The translations under genes were made by a program, and so were the position numbers. The notes below the pieces were generated by a model that saw only the letters and a program-made list of their open reading frames with translations, was not told the origin of the DNA and made no database searches. From Ancylobacter novellus DSM 506 (GTDB lineage Bacteria; Pseudomonadota; Alphaproteobacteria; Rhizobiales; Xanthobacteraceae): a stretch of DNA of 64,000 nucleotides. Of this stretch, positions 56,137 to 64,000 are shown piece by piece. How positions within the stretch are numbered: the stretch's first letter is position 1; each line of letters opens with the position of its first letter. The stretch covers positions 3,224,001 through 3,288,000 of the forward strand of contig NC_014217.1 of assembly GCF_000092925.1 (NCBI RefSeq), read 5' to 3'.

Positions 56137-57462
56137 TCAGAAGGCCTCCCTCAGCCAGTGTCCGACGCGCGAGAAGTAGCCCCCTCCCTCCGCATGGGAG
56201 AGCCGCCGGCGACGGGCCTCGAAATGCTCGAGGCCGGCGACCTGCGGGTAGACGAGAAGCCCGGTGGCGACGGCGAAAGGTGCGCCGCGCGCCGCCTCCG
56301 GCAACTTGGAGATGCCCAGCGGGCGGCCGATGCGCACCTGCGGGCCCAGTATCTTGCCGACCAGCTCGGCGAGGCCGGTGAGCTGCGCCGCACCGCCGGT
56401 GAGCACGATGCGCCGGCCGGCGCCGGCGGCATGGCCGGAGGCGACCAGCCGGTCGCGTACCAATTCGACGATCTCCTCCACGCGCGGGCGGACGATGCGT
56501 ACCAGCCGCGCCTTCGGGATCGCCCGCGGCAGGTCGTGGTGATCGTCGGAGATCGCCGGGACGGTGAGCATCTCGCGCTCGTCGGCGCTCATCGCCATGA
56601 CGCCGCCATGCAGGCTCTTCAGCCGCTCGGCGTCGGCGAGGCGGGTGGACAGGCCGCGCGCCACGTCGTTGGTCACATGCTGGCCGCCGAGCGCAACGCC
56701 GTCGACATGAACGCAATGGCCGTTCTCGACCACCGCGACGGTGGTGGTGCCGGCGCCGAAGTCGATCAGCGTCACGCCGAGCTCGGCCTCGTCATCGGCA
56801 AGCGTGGAGAGCGCGGCGGCATAGGGCGCGGCCACCATCGCCTCGACGCCGAGATGGCAGCGCTCGATGCACAGCAAGAGGTTGCGCACCGCGGCGGCCT
56901 CGGCGGTGATCACATGCAGGTCGACGCCGAGCCGGCGCCCCAGCATGCCGCGCGGCTCGCCGATGCCGCCGACGCCGTCGATCGCATAGCCGACCGGCAA
57001 GGCGTGCAGGATGGTGCGGTCGTGGCCGACCGCGAAGGTCGAGGCGGCGTCGAGCACGCGGCGGATGTCACCCTCGGCGACCGCCGGCTCGGGCAGGTCG
57101 ACCTCGGCGGCGAAATGCTCGGAGGAGAGCCGGCCGCCGGCCAGCGACACCACGACGGAGGCGATCTGCGCGCCCGCCATGCGCTCGGCGGCATCGACCG
57201 CGCGGCGGATGGCGTGCTCGGCGCGCTCCATGTCGATGACGGTGCCGCCCTTGATGCCGTGGGCGCTCGTGTGGCCGACGCCGAGCACGTCCACCGAATG
57301 GGTACGCCGGCGCAGGCTGGACGAGGCGTCACGCGGCTTCAGCCGGGCGATCATGCAGACGATCTTGGAGGTGCCGACCTCCAGCACGCCGACCACGCCG
57401 GTGCGGCGCGGCGCCAGCGGGCGCATCTTCGGGGCGATCTCGAAGGGAGCGCGGGGCCTCAT
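56137..57462 (-). CDS. ftsA: Cell division protein FtsA
   Basis: FtsA is the actin-like ATPase that ties FtsZ to the membrane. The 441-residue protein shows VGVLEVGTSKIVCMIARL (phosphate 1), the 1C-domain region AERMAGAQIASVVVSLAGG, VTLIDFGAGTTTVAVVENG (phosphate 2) and RIVLTGGAAQLTGL (adenosine motif). The C-terminal amphipathic helix GGGYFSRVGHWLREAF should bind the membrane. The start overlaps the end of ftsQ by 4 bp. Confidence 0.96.
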   Translation of the reverse strand: MRPRAPFEIAPKMRPLAPRRTGVVGVLEVGTSKIVCMIARLKPRDASSSLRRRTHSVDVLGVGHTSAHGIKGGTVIDMERAEHAIRRAVDAAERMAGAQIASVVVSLAGGRLSSEHFAAEVDLPEPAVAEGDIRRVLDAASTFAVGHDRTILHALPVGYAIDGVGGIGEPRGMLGRRLGVDLHVITAEAAAVRNLLLCIERCHLGVEAMVAAPYAAALSTLADDEAELGVTLIDFGAGTTTVAVVENGHCVHVDGVALGGQHVTNDVARGLSTRLADAERLKSLHGGVMAMSADEREMLTVPAISDDHHDLPRAIPKARLVRIVRPRVEEIVELVRDRLVASGHAAGAGRRIVLTGGAAQLTGLAELVGKILGPQVRIGRPLGISKLPEAARGAPFAVATGLLVYPQVAGLEHFEARRRRLSHAEGGGYFSRVGHWLREAF

Positions 57463-58502
57463 GTGTTGCCCCCCTTCTTGGCCTTGGCCTTCACCTTGTC
57501 GTCTTCCTGGCGGGCCGCATAGGCGGCGTCCGAGAGGCGGACCGACACGCGGTCGGTGAGGCGAAGATCGACGATGGTGATGTCGCGGGTGAGCAGGGAC
57601 TTCTCCTGGTCGAGGACGGCAAGCTGCTGCAGGGAATCGATCAGGCCGTGCTCGGGCAGGCGCACGTCGATGCCGTTGCGCATCTTCAGCGTCCAGCGGC
57701 GGTCGGCGACGCGGATGGCGGCGCGCACCTTGTCGCGCACGCCCGGCACGAGGCTGAGCGCCTCGACGATCTCGACCACGTTCTTCTCGGCACCGTCGCC
57801 GACCACGATGGGCAGGCGGATGTAGCGCGGGTCGTCGGAATAGGGGGCGATGATCGTGCCATCGCGGGCGATGACGTTGATCTTGCCGTCCTTCTGCCAG
57901 AGCGCGAAGCCCTCGCGCTCGACGACCTGGATGTCGAGCCGGTCGGGATAGAGCTTCTGCACCGTGGCGCGCTTGATCCAGGCGAGCTCCTCGAGCCGCA
58001 TGCGCGCACCCTCGGCATCGAGGAAGAGCAGCGAGGAGGTCGGCTTCACGCCTGCGGTGGCGAGGATGTCGCCCGGGGTGACGTGATTCTGGCCGGAGAG
58101 ATTCACATTGGCAATGCGGAAGCCGGCGATGTTGGCGCCGGCATCGCCCACGTCGCGCATCGTCTCGATGGCGGCGGGCATGTGACCGCCGCGCTCCAGC
58201 CCGTAGATGCCGGTGGCGGCGAAGAGCAGCGCGGTCAGCCAGGTGCCGGCGCCGGCGCTCAGGGCGCGGGAGGCGGAAAGGCCGACGAGGAAGCGCCGGC
58301 CGCCGATGATGGTGCGATCGAACAGGCGGGTGCGGCCAGGAGCCGACGCCGCGGCGGACGCCGGCGGCGGCGTTGCTGCGGGACGCATGCCCGCCCGCTC
58401 ACGCGTTCCGCGCGGCGAATCACCTGTGGCCGCGCCGGCTCGCTTGCCCGCAGGCGTCGGCCTGGGGGTCAGCGGTCGAGCGAAGCGTCCTCCACCATCC
58501 AT
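57459..58502 (-). CDS. ftsQ: Cell division protein FtsQ
   Basis: FtsQ links cytoplasmic and periplasmic parts of the divisome. The 347-residue protein has a ~100-residue Pro/Ala/Arg-rich cytoplasmic N-terminus, one membrane segment (about 105-122, TWLTALLFAATGIYGL), then a POTRA domain (IANVNLSGQNHVTPGDILATAG) and a beta domain with DRLDIQVVEREGFALWQ. The ATG at 58502 lies inside the end of ddlB (34-bp overlap). A later ATG at 58388 would avoid the overlap and give 309 residues. Confidence 0.92.
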   Translation of the reverse strand: MDGGGRFARPLTPRPTPAGKRAGAATGDSPRGTRERAGMRPAATPPPASAAASAPGRTRLFDRTIIGGRRFLVGLSASRALSAGAGTWLTALLFAATGIYGLERGGHMPAAIETMRDVGDAGANIAGFRIANVNLSGQNHVTPGDILATAGVKPTSSLLFLDAEGARMRLEELAWIKRATVQKLYPDRLDIQVVEREGFALWQKDGKINVIARDGTIIAPYSDDPRYIRLPIVVGDGAEKNVVEIVEALSLVPGVRDKVRAAIRVADRRWTLKMRNGIDVRLPEHGLIDSLQQLAVLDQEKSLLTRDITIVDLRLTDRVSVRLSDAAYAARQEDDKVKAKAKKGGNT

Positions 58503-59389
58503 CGTACAAGCTCACCGAACGAATGGCCCGCATGGGCTGCCAGTTCGGGCACAAGCGACAACTCGGTCATTCCGGGCTGGGTGTTAACTTCCAGACAAAC
58601 CAGACCGGATTCGTCCCCGGTCCGATCGTCGTATCGGAAGTCCGACCTACTGATGCCCCGACAGCCGAGCGCGCGATGCGCCTTAACCGCTAACATCCGC
58701 ACCTTTTGGTAAACATTCGGTAAAATTCGGGCCGGGAGAATGTGAACGGAACCGCCGGGAGTGTATTTTGCCTCGTAATCATAGAACCTTAGGTCGGACT
58801 GGATTTCGATGACGCCGAGCGCCTCGTCGCCCATCACGGCGCAGGTAAGCTCCAGTCCGGGGATGTAACGCTCGGCCAAAAGCAAATCACCGTGCGGCCA
58901 ATCGGGCCGGTGCAGCTCCTGCGGCGGATGCTCCTGGTCCTCCTTGATGATGAACACGCCGACCGAGGAGCCTTCCGAGACCGGCTTGAGCACGTAAGGA
59001 CGTGGCAGCACATGTCCGCGCGCCGCCTCGGCCCGCGTCACCACCCGGCCCTCCGGCACGGGAACGTCGCTGGCGGCGAGGATGATCTTGGCCTGCGCCT
59101 TGTCCATGGCGAGCGCCGAGGCGAGCACGCCGGAATGCGTGTAGGGGACCTGCAGGAACTCCAGCACGCCCTGGATGGTGCCGTCCTCGCCATAGGGCCC
59201 GTGCAGAGCGTTCAGCGCCACGTCGGGCTTCAGCTCGGTGAGCACCTGGGCGATGTCGCGCCCGACATCCACGCGCGTCACGCGGTAGCCGACGCTCTCG
59301 GCGGCCTTGGCGCAGGCCTCGCCCGACCATAGCGACACCTGCCGCTCCGACGACCAGCCGCCCATGAGGACGGCGACATGCTTCGACAT
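58469..59389 (-). CDS. ddlB: D-alanine--D-alanine ligase
   Basis: Ddl makes the D-Ala-D-Ala end of the peptidoglycan stem and belongs to the ATP-grasp fold. The 306-residue protein shows VAVLMGGWSSERQVSLWSG, ALHGPYGEDGTIQGVLEFL, the lid AMDKAQAKIIL, YVLKPVSEGSSVGVFII, and the metal-binding LVCLEVNTQPGMTE. AAGGAG is seven bases before the ATG at 59389. It is in the dcw cluster between murB and ftsQ. Confidence 0.96.
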   Translation of the reverse strand: MSKHVAVLMGGWSSERQVSLWSGEACAKAAESVGYRVTRVDVGRDIAQVLTELKPDVALNALHGPYGEDGTIQGVLEFLQVPYTHSGVLASALAMDKAQAKIILAASDVPVPEGRVVTRAEAARGHVLPRPYVLKPVSEGSSVGVFIIKEDQEHPPQELHRPDWPHGDLLLAERYIPGLELTCAVMGDEALGVIEIQSDLRFYDYEAKYTPGGSVHILPARILPNVYQKVRMLAVKAHRALGCRGISRSDFRYDDRTGDESGLVCLEVNTQPGMTELSLVPELAAHAGHSFGELVRWMVEDASLDR

Positions 59390-59421
59390 GGTCTTCTCCT
59401 TGCCCCTGGGCGGGGATCGTC

Positions 59422-60342
59422 TCAGGCGGGAATGCCGATCCGCTTGATCTCCCACTCCAGCTCGACGCCGGACTGGGCCTTCACGCTCCGGCGGACTTCC
59501 TCGCCCAGCCCTTCGATATCGGCAGCGGTGGCACTGCCGGTGTTGATCAAGAAATTGCAGTGCATCTCAGACACTTGCGCGGCACCGACGGTCAGGCCTC
59601 GGCAGCCGGCTGCGTCGATCAGCTGCCAGGCCTTGTGACCGGGCGGATTCTTGAAAGTGGAGCCGCCGGTCTTCTCGCGGATCGGCTGCGACGCCTCGCG
59701 CGCCTCGGTGATTCGGTCCATCTCGGCGAGGATCGTCGCGCTATCTCCGGGACGGCCCTGATAGAGCGCGCTGGTGAAGATGACATCCGTCGGAGCGCCG
59801 GAATGGCGGTAGCTGAAGCTGAAATCCCCGTTTGAAAACAATCGGATATTGCCCGCCCGGTCGACCGCCCGCGCCTCGATCAGGCAATCCTTGGTCTCGC
59901 CGCCATGGGCGCCGGCATTCATGCGCAGCGCCCCGCCGATGCCGCCGGGAATGCCGCGATAGAAGGCCAATCCGTCGATGCCGGCATCGGCTGCCGCACG
60001 CGCTGCCTTCACGTCGGGAACGGCTGCCCCCACGCGCAGCTTGCAGCCATCCTCGACCTTGATCTCGCTGAAGCCGCGCCCGAGCCGGATCACCACCCCC
60101 GGCACGCCGCCGTCGCGCACGATGAGGTTGGAGCCGAGTCCCACCACCATGACCGGGATCTCGGCCGGCAGGTTCTTGAGGAAATAGGCGAGGTCGTCCT
60201 CGTCCGCCGGCGTGAACAGCACCTGCGCCGGCCCGCCGACGCGGAACCAGGTCAGCTCCGCCAGCGACTGGTTGGCGATCATCCGCCCGCGCAGCTCCGG
60301 CATGCGGGCAGAAAGCTCGGCCGTGATGTCGGGGAAGGTCAC
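59422..60342 (-). CDS. murB: UDP-N-acetylenolpyruvoylglucosamine reductase
   Basis: MurB reduces the enolpyruvyl group to make UDP-MurNAc, using FAD and NADPH. The 306-residue protein starts at a GTG overlapping the murC stop (GTGA). Seen are [16 protein letters not shown] (FAD domain), [19 protein letters not shown], the active-site [21 protein letters not shown] with the catalytic Ser, and the final [21 protein letters not shown]. The form is the shorter type II enzyme. Confidence 0.96.
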   Translation of the reverse strand: MTFPDITAELSARMPELRGRMIANQSLAELTWFRVGGPAQVLFTPADEDDLAYFLKNLPAEIPVMVVGLGSNLIVRDGGVPGVVIRLGRGFSEIKVEDGCKLRVGAAVPDVKAARAAADAGIDGLAFYRGIPGGIGGALRMNAGAHGGETKDCLIEARAVDRAGNIRLFSNGDFSFSYRHSGAPTDVIFTSALYQGRPGDSATILAEMDRITEAREASQPIREKTGGSTFKNPPGHKAWQLIDAAGCRGLTVGAAQVSEMHCNFLINTGSATAADIEGLGEEVRRSVKAQSGVELEWEIKRIGIPA

Positions 60343-61748
60343 GCCGCCGCTCCCGCCGCCAGCTGCTCCGGCAGGGCGTAGGCCCACTGGCTGATGCTGC
60401 CGGCGCCGAGGCAGACGACATAATCCTCGGGCTTGGCGAAGGTCTTGACGATCCCCGCCAGCGCGTCCGGTCCCGGCAGCGCCACCACCGAGCGGTGGCC
60501 GCGAGCGCGCAGCGCTTCGACCAGATGGTCACGGTCGATGCCGGGGATCGGCGCCTCGCCGGCCGGGTAGACGTCGGCGACGATGACATGGTCGGCGTCG
60601 TTGAAGCAGGTGGCGAACTGGTCGAACAGCGATTGCAGCCGCGTATAACGGTGCGGCTGGACGACGGCGATCACCTGCCCCTCGGTGGAGGCGCGGGCGG
60701 CACGCAGCACGGCGGCGATCTCCACCGGGTGGTGGCCGTAATCGTCGAAGATGGTGACACCGTTCACCTCGCCGGTGCGGGTGAAGCGCCGCTTCACCCC
60801 GCCGAAGCCAGCGAGCGCGGAGCGGATCTGCTCGTCGCTGGCACCGAGCTCATGCGCCACCGCGATGGCAGCGGTGGCGTTGAGCGCGTTGTGCCGGCCG
60901 GGCATGGGCAGCACGAGGTCGCGCAATTCGTGGCGCACATCACCGTTGCGCCCGCGGAACAGCACGTTGAAACGGCAGACGCCGCCGCGCAGGTCTAGGT
61001 CGACGAGGCGCACATCGGCCTGCGGGTTCTCGCCATAGGTGATGACGCGGCGGTCCTCGACCCGGCCGACGAGGTCCTGCACCACCGGATGGTCGGTGCA
61101 CATCACCGCGAAGCCATAGAAGGGCAGGTTGTCGATGAAGGAACGAAACGCCGCCTGCACCGCGTCAAAGGTCTTGAAGTGGTCGAGGTGCTCGGGGTCG
61201 ATATTGGTGACGATCGCCACCTCGACCGGCAGCTTCAGGAAGGTGCCGTCGCTCTCGTCCGCTTCCACCACCATCCATTCGCCGTCGCCGAGGCGCGCAT
61301 TGGTGCCGTAGGCGTTGATGATGCCGCCATTGATCACGGTCGGGTCGAAGCCGCCGGCGTCGAGCAGGGTCGCCACCAGTGACGTCGTGGTGGTCTTGCC
61401 ATGGGTGCCGGCGATGGCGACGCAGCTCTTCAGCCGCATCAACTCGGCCAGCATCTCGGCGCGGCGCACCACCGGCAGGCGCTTGGCTCGGGCGGCGACG
61501 AGCTCGGGATTGTCGCGCCTGATGGCGGAGGAGACCACCAGCACCGCCGCGCCGTCGATGTTGCCGGCAGCGTGGCCGATATGGACCTTGATGCCCTTCT
61601 CCGTGAGGCGCTTGACGTTGGCGCTCTCGGAAACGTCGGAGCCCTGCACCGTGTAGCCGAGATTGTGCAGCACCTCGGCGATGCCGCTCATGCCGATGCC
61701 GCCGATGCCGACGAAGTGGATGGGGCCGAGTGAGAGCGGGAGCTTCAT
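60339..61748 (-). CDS. murC: UDP-N-acetylmuramate--L-alanine ligase
   Basis: MurC adds L-Ala to UDP-MurNAc, the first amino-acid step of peptidoglycan synthesis. The 469-residue protein has [18 protein letters not shown], the ATP loop [32 protein letters not shown] and [11 protein letters not shown]. The ATG at 61748 fits the family start; the frame continues open to 61829. It lies 105 bp after murG and overlaps murB by 4 bp. Confidence 0.97.
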   Translation of the reverse strand: MKLPLSLGPIHFVGIGGIGMSGIAEVLHNLGYTVQGSDVSESANVKRLTEKGIKVHIGHAAGNIDGAAVLVVSSAIRRDNPELVAARAKRLPVVRRAEMLAELMRLKSCVAIAGTHGKTTTTSLVATLLDAGGFDPTVINGGIINAYGTNARLGDGEWMVVEADESDGTFLKLPVEVAIVTNIDPEHLDHFKTFDAVQAAFRSFIDNLPFYGFAVMCTDHPVVQDLVGRVEDRRVITYGENPQADVRLVDLDLRGGVCRFNVLFRGRNGDVRHELRDLVLPMPGRHNALNATAAIAVAHELGASDEQIRSALAGFGGVKRRFTRTGEVNGVTIFDDYGHHPVEIAAVLRAARASTEGQVIAVVQPHRYTRLQSLFDQFATCFNDADHVIVADVYPAGEAPIPGIDRDHLVEALRARGHRSVVALPGPDALAGIVKTFAKPEDYVVCLGAGSISQWAYALPEQLAAGAAA

Positions 61749-61853
61749 GCGATCTTCCTTCGGCCGGCACGCAGGAGATGCGCCGGCGCAACTTCCGGGC
61801 GCGCAGCAATAGACGAGCGGGTCCCGCACGTCATCCCGCCTATGGTACCCGGC

Positions 61854-62966
61854 CTAAACATCGATTTTGGCAATTCGAATGACGAGGTCGGCCAGCCGCT
61901 CGGCGGCGTCGGCGCGGCCCATGCGGCGGGCGTCCTCGGCCATGGTGGCAAGCTGGCCGGGATCGCCGGCATAGCGCGCGACGAGCTCGGCGAAGCGCTC
62001 GGGGGTGAAATGGCTCTGCGGCATCAGCACCGCGCCGCCGCCGCTCGCCAGCGCGGTGGCGTTGGCGAGCTGGTCCTGGTCGATGGCGCCGGGCAGCGGC
62101 ACCAGGATGGACGGACGGCCGATCACGCCGAGCTCGGCCACCGTCATGGCGCCGGAGCGGGCGATGACGAGATGCGCCCTCGCCATACGGGCCGGCAGGT
62201 CGGAGAAGAACGGCGCCAGCTCGGCGGAAACGCCGAGGCGGGCATAGGTGGCGCGCACCTCGTCGATGTCCTCGGGCCGCGCCTGCTGCACGATATGGAG
62301 CCGCGCGCGCAGCGCCGGATCGAGCGCCTCGACGCCCGGAGGGACGATCTCGCTCATCACCCGCGCGCCCTGGCTGCCGCCGAAGACCAGCAGATCGAGG
62401 CGCCCGCCGGGCTCAGGCGAGACGAAGGGAATGGTGGCCGCCTCGATCACCGCCGGGCGCACCGGATTGCCGGTATGGTGCGCCTTGGCGGCGAGCGCCG
62501 GGTCCTTGGCGCAGATGTCGGGATAGCCGGTGGCGATGGCGGTCACGCGCGGCGCCAGCAGGGCGTTCGCACGCCCCAGCACCGCATTGGCCTCGTGGAT
62601 CAGCGTCGGAAAGCCGGCGAATTTCGCGGCGATCACCGGCGGCACGGTCGGGTAGCCGCCGAAGCCGACCACCGCGGCGGGCTTGAGCGAGCGCATCAGC
62701 CGGTAGCCGCGGATCATACCTGAGCCGAGGGTCAGCGCGGTCTTCACCAGCGCGACGGGCGAGCGCCCGCGCACCGTCTCGGCCGGCAGCACATGCAGCC
62801 GGCGCGCCGGGAAGTCCCCGGCATAGCGGGCGGCGCGCGCATCGGTGGCGAGGTCGACCTCGATGCCGCGCCGCGCCAGCACGCCGGCCAGCGCCTCGGC
62901 GGGAAACAGATGGCCGCCGGTTCCCCCGGCGGCCAGCACGACCAGCGGCTTGTCGGCCCGGCTCAT
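61854..62966 (-). CDS. murG: UDP-GlcNAc--undecaprenyl-PP-MurNAc-pentapeptide transferase
   Basis: MurG makes lipid II from lipid I on the inner face of the membrane. The 370-residue GT-B glycosyltransferase has the G-loops VLAAGGTGGHLFPAEALA and GGYPTVPPVIAA, LLVFGGSQGARVMSE in the second half, and the donor-binding region IARSGAMTVAELGVIGRPSILVPLP with GAIDQDQLANA. It starts 7 bp after the ftsW stop. Confidence 0.96.
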   Translation of the reverse strand: MSRADKPLVVLAAGGTGGHLFPAEALAGVLARRGIEVDLATDARAARYAGDFPARRLHVLPAETVRGRSPVALVKTALTLGSGMIRGYRLMRSLKPAAVVGFGGYPTVPPVIAAKFAGFPTLIHEANAVLGRANALLAPRVTAIATGYPDICAKDPALAAKAHHTGNPVRPAVIEAATIPFVSPEPGGRLDLLVFGGSQGARVMSEIVPPGVEALDPALRARLHIVQQARPEDIDEVRATYARLGVSAELAPFFSDLPARMARAHLVIARSGAMTVAELGVIGRPSILVPLPGAIDQDQLANATALASGGGAVLMPQSHFTPERFAELVARYAGDPGQLATMAEDARRMGRADAAERLADLVIRIAKIDV

Positions 62967-62973
62967 CGTCGCC

Positions 62974-64000
62974 TCACGCCGGATTCGGCAGAGGCGCGCC
63001 GAGCCGCGTGCCCAGCCGCTCCAGCTCGGCCAGCGTCGCGGTGCGCGGGCGGCGGCGGGTCAGCGCCAGCAGTATGCCCATGCCATAGGCCAGCGAGAGC
63101 AGCGAGGAGCCGCCATAGGAGACGAAGGGCAGCGTCATGCCCTTGGCCGGCATCATGTGCAGATTGACCATCATGTTGATGGCCGACTGCAGGCCGAACA
63201 GGATGGCGAGGCCCGCCGTGGCGAAGCGCACGAAGGGGTCCTCGTCATGCATGGCGCGGTTGAGCGCGCGCAGCACAATGAAGGCGAACAGGCCGGCGAT
63301 CATCATGCACAGCACGGCGCCGAACTCCTCGCCGGCGACGGCGAAGATGAAGTCGGTGTGCCCGTCCGGCAGCAGCTTCTTGAAGCTGCCCTCGCCCGGC
63401 CCCTGCCCCAGCCAGCCGCCATTGAGGAAGGAGTTGATCGACAGGTCGATCTGGTAGGTGTCGCCGGAATCCGGGTCGAGGAAGCGGTCGATGCGCTTCG
63501 TCACGTGCGGCACCGTCATATAGGCGAGGTAGAGCCCTGCCGCGCCGATGCCGCCCAGGCCCACCACCCAGATGATGCGCAGCCCGGCGAGAAAGAACAG
63601 GCTGCCCCATACCAGCGAGACCAGCATGGTCTGGCCGAAGTCCGGCTGCATCACCAGCGGCGTCACCACGGCGCCGAGCAGGCCGATGGCGAGGAACTGG
63701 CCCGGCATTTCCGGTCGCCGCACGCTCTCGGAGAACAGCCAGGCGGCGATGATGACGAAGCTGGGCTTGAGGAACTCCGAGGGCTGCACGGTGATGCTGG
63801 CCACGGTGAGCCAGCGCCGGGCGCCCTTCACTTCCGGGCCGATGACCAGCGTCGCGCAGACGAGGCCGAGGAAGAGGATGAACAAGACCAGCGCCAGCCG
63901 GCGGATGTTGCGCGGGGAGAGGAAGGAAGTGGCGATCAGCACGATCAGCGCCGGCACCAGGAACATCACCTGCCGGTTCACGAAATGGAATGGATCGGCG
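62974..64000 (-). CDS. ftsW: Lipid II polymerase / division protein FtsW (partial)
   Basis: The SEDS glycosyltransferase FtsW polymerises lipid II at the septum. Only the C-terminal 341 residues are in the window; the frame runs open to base 64000 with ADPFHFVNRQVMFL, as in the middle of FtsW. About eight of ten membrane segments are seen. Signature residues are KGARRWLTVASITVQPSEFLKP, VMQPDFGQTMLVSLVW, EEFGAVLC and LPFVSYGGSSLLSLAYGMG. The GTG at 63981 is internal and not the true start. Confidence 0.96.
   Translation of the reverse strand, partial: ADPFHFVNRQVMFLVPALIVLIATSFLSPRNIRRLALVLFILFLGLVCATLVIGPEVKGARRWLTVASITVQPSEFLKPSFVIIAAWLFSESVRRPEMPGQFLAIGLLGAVVTPLVMQPDFGQTMLVSLVWGSLFFLAGLRIIWVVGLGGIGAAGLYLAYMTVPHVTKRIDRFLDPDSGDTYQIDLSINSFLNGGWLGQGPGEGSFKKLLPDGHTDFIFAVAGEEFGAVLCMMIAGLFAFIVLRALNRAMHDEDPFVRFATAGLAILFGLQSAINMMVNLHMMPAKGMTLPFVSYGGSSLLSLAYGMGILLALTRRRPRTATLAELERLGTRLGAPLPNPA

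Overview
The window is a 64 kb piece of a high-G+C alphaproteobacterial chromosome, most likely Hyphomicrobiales (Rhizobiales) and perhaps Xanthobacteraceae. The evidence is a two-piece, circularly permuted tmRNA, a TrcR-type cell-cycle regulator, GapR, an alpha-type SspB, DUF1244/DUF4169/DUF1036 proteins and a complete-looking dcw cluster. The genus is inference. Almost everything is core chromosome. I see no prophage, insertion sequence, CRISPR array, rRNA or tRNA gene.

Region by region. 1-5.9 kb: the 3' end of propionyl-CoA synthetase, divergent trcR and a YceI protein, then a forward run ispH-thrB-rnhA-DUF4260, rpmJ and a TPR protein. 6-9.3 kb (minus strand): a small acidic-looking ORF, the tmRNA gene ssrA, then the overlapping set sspB-amine oxidase-folA. 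9.5-13.8 kb: a repetitive secreted protein, thyA, a GNAT acetyltransferase, and (minus) an LTXXQ periplasmic protein and fumC. 14-19 kb (plus): an AT-rich regulatory stretch, DUF4169 and ribbon-helix-helix proteins, then the membrane quality-control set hflK-hflC-DUF2065-degP. 19-27.3 kb: DUF1036, glycerate kinase, N-formylglutamate amidohydrolase-DUF1244-gapR, and two cell-wall enzymes (DUF882 and an L,D-transpeptidase). 27.5-47.9 kb: purE-purK, DUF1348, miaA, serB, a giant AsmA protein, a GlcD-like oxidase, thioesterase, prmA, DUF29, UvrD/PcrA helicase, an orphan amino-acid binding protein, a LysE exporter, aminopeptidase P, a divergent MerR/SDR pair, DUF3309 and a cysteine hydrolase. 48-64 kb (all minus): ftsW(partial)-murG-murC-murB-ddlB-ftsQ-ftsA-ftsZ-lpxC-bamD-recN-ligA, which covers peptidoglycan precursor synthesis, divisome, lipid A, outer-membrane assembly and DNA repair.

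Several genes work together. tmRNA tags stalled nascent chains with a degradation peptide and SspB, encoded just downstream, delivers such proteins to ClpXP. HflK/HflC (FtsH control) and a Do-type protease handle membrane and periplasmic quality control. The mur, ddl and fts genes build and divide the wall.

Intergenic DNA holds three recurrent palindromic repeat families (called A, B and D here), mostly between convergent genes. One A element sits inside a B element at 19 kb. The clearest regulatory signals are a MerR-type promoter with a 19-bp spacer at 46.1 kb, a strong intrinsic terminator at 11.48 kb, and a promoter/dyad/short-ORF arrangement at 13.97-14.13 kb. No unmistakably new system is visible. 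The ssrA-sspB neighbourhood, the short ORF at 14.06 kb and the nested repeat are the observations most worth checking.
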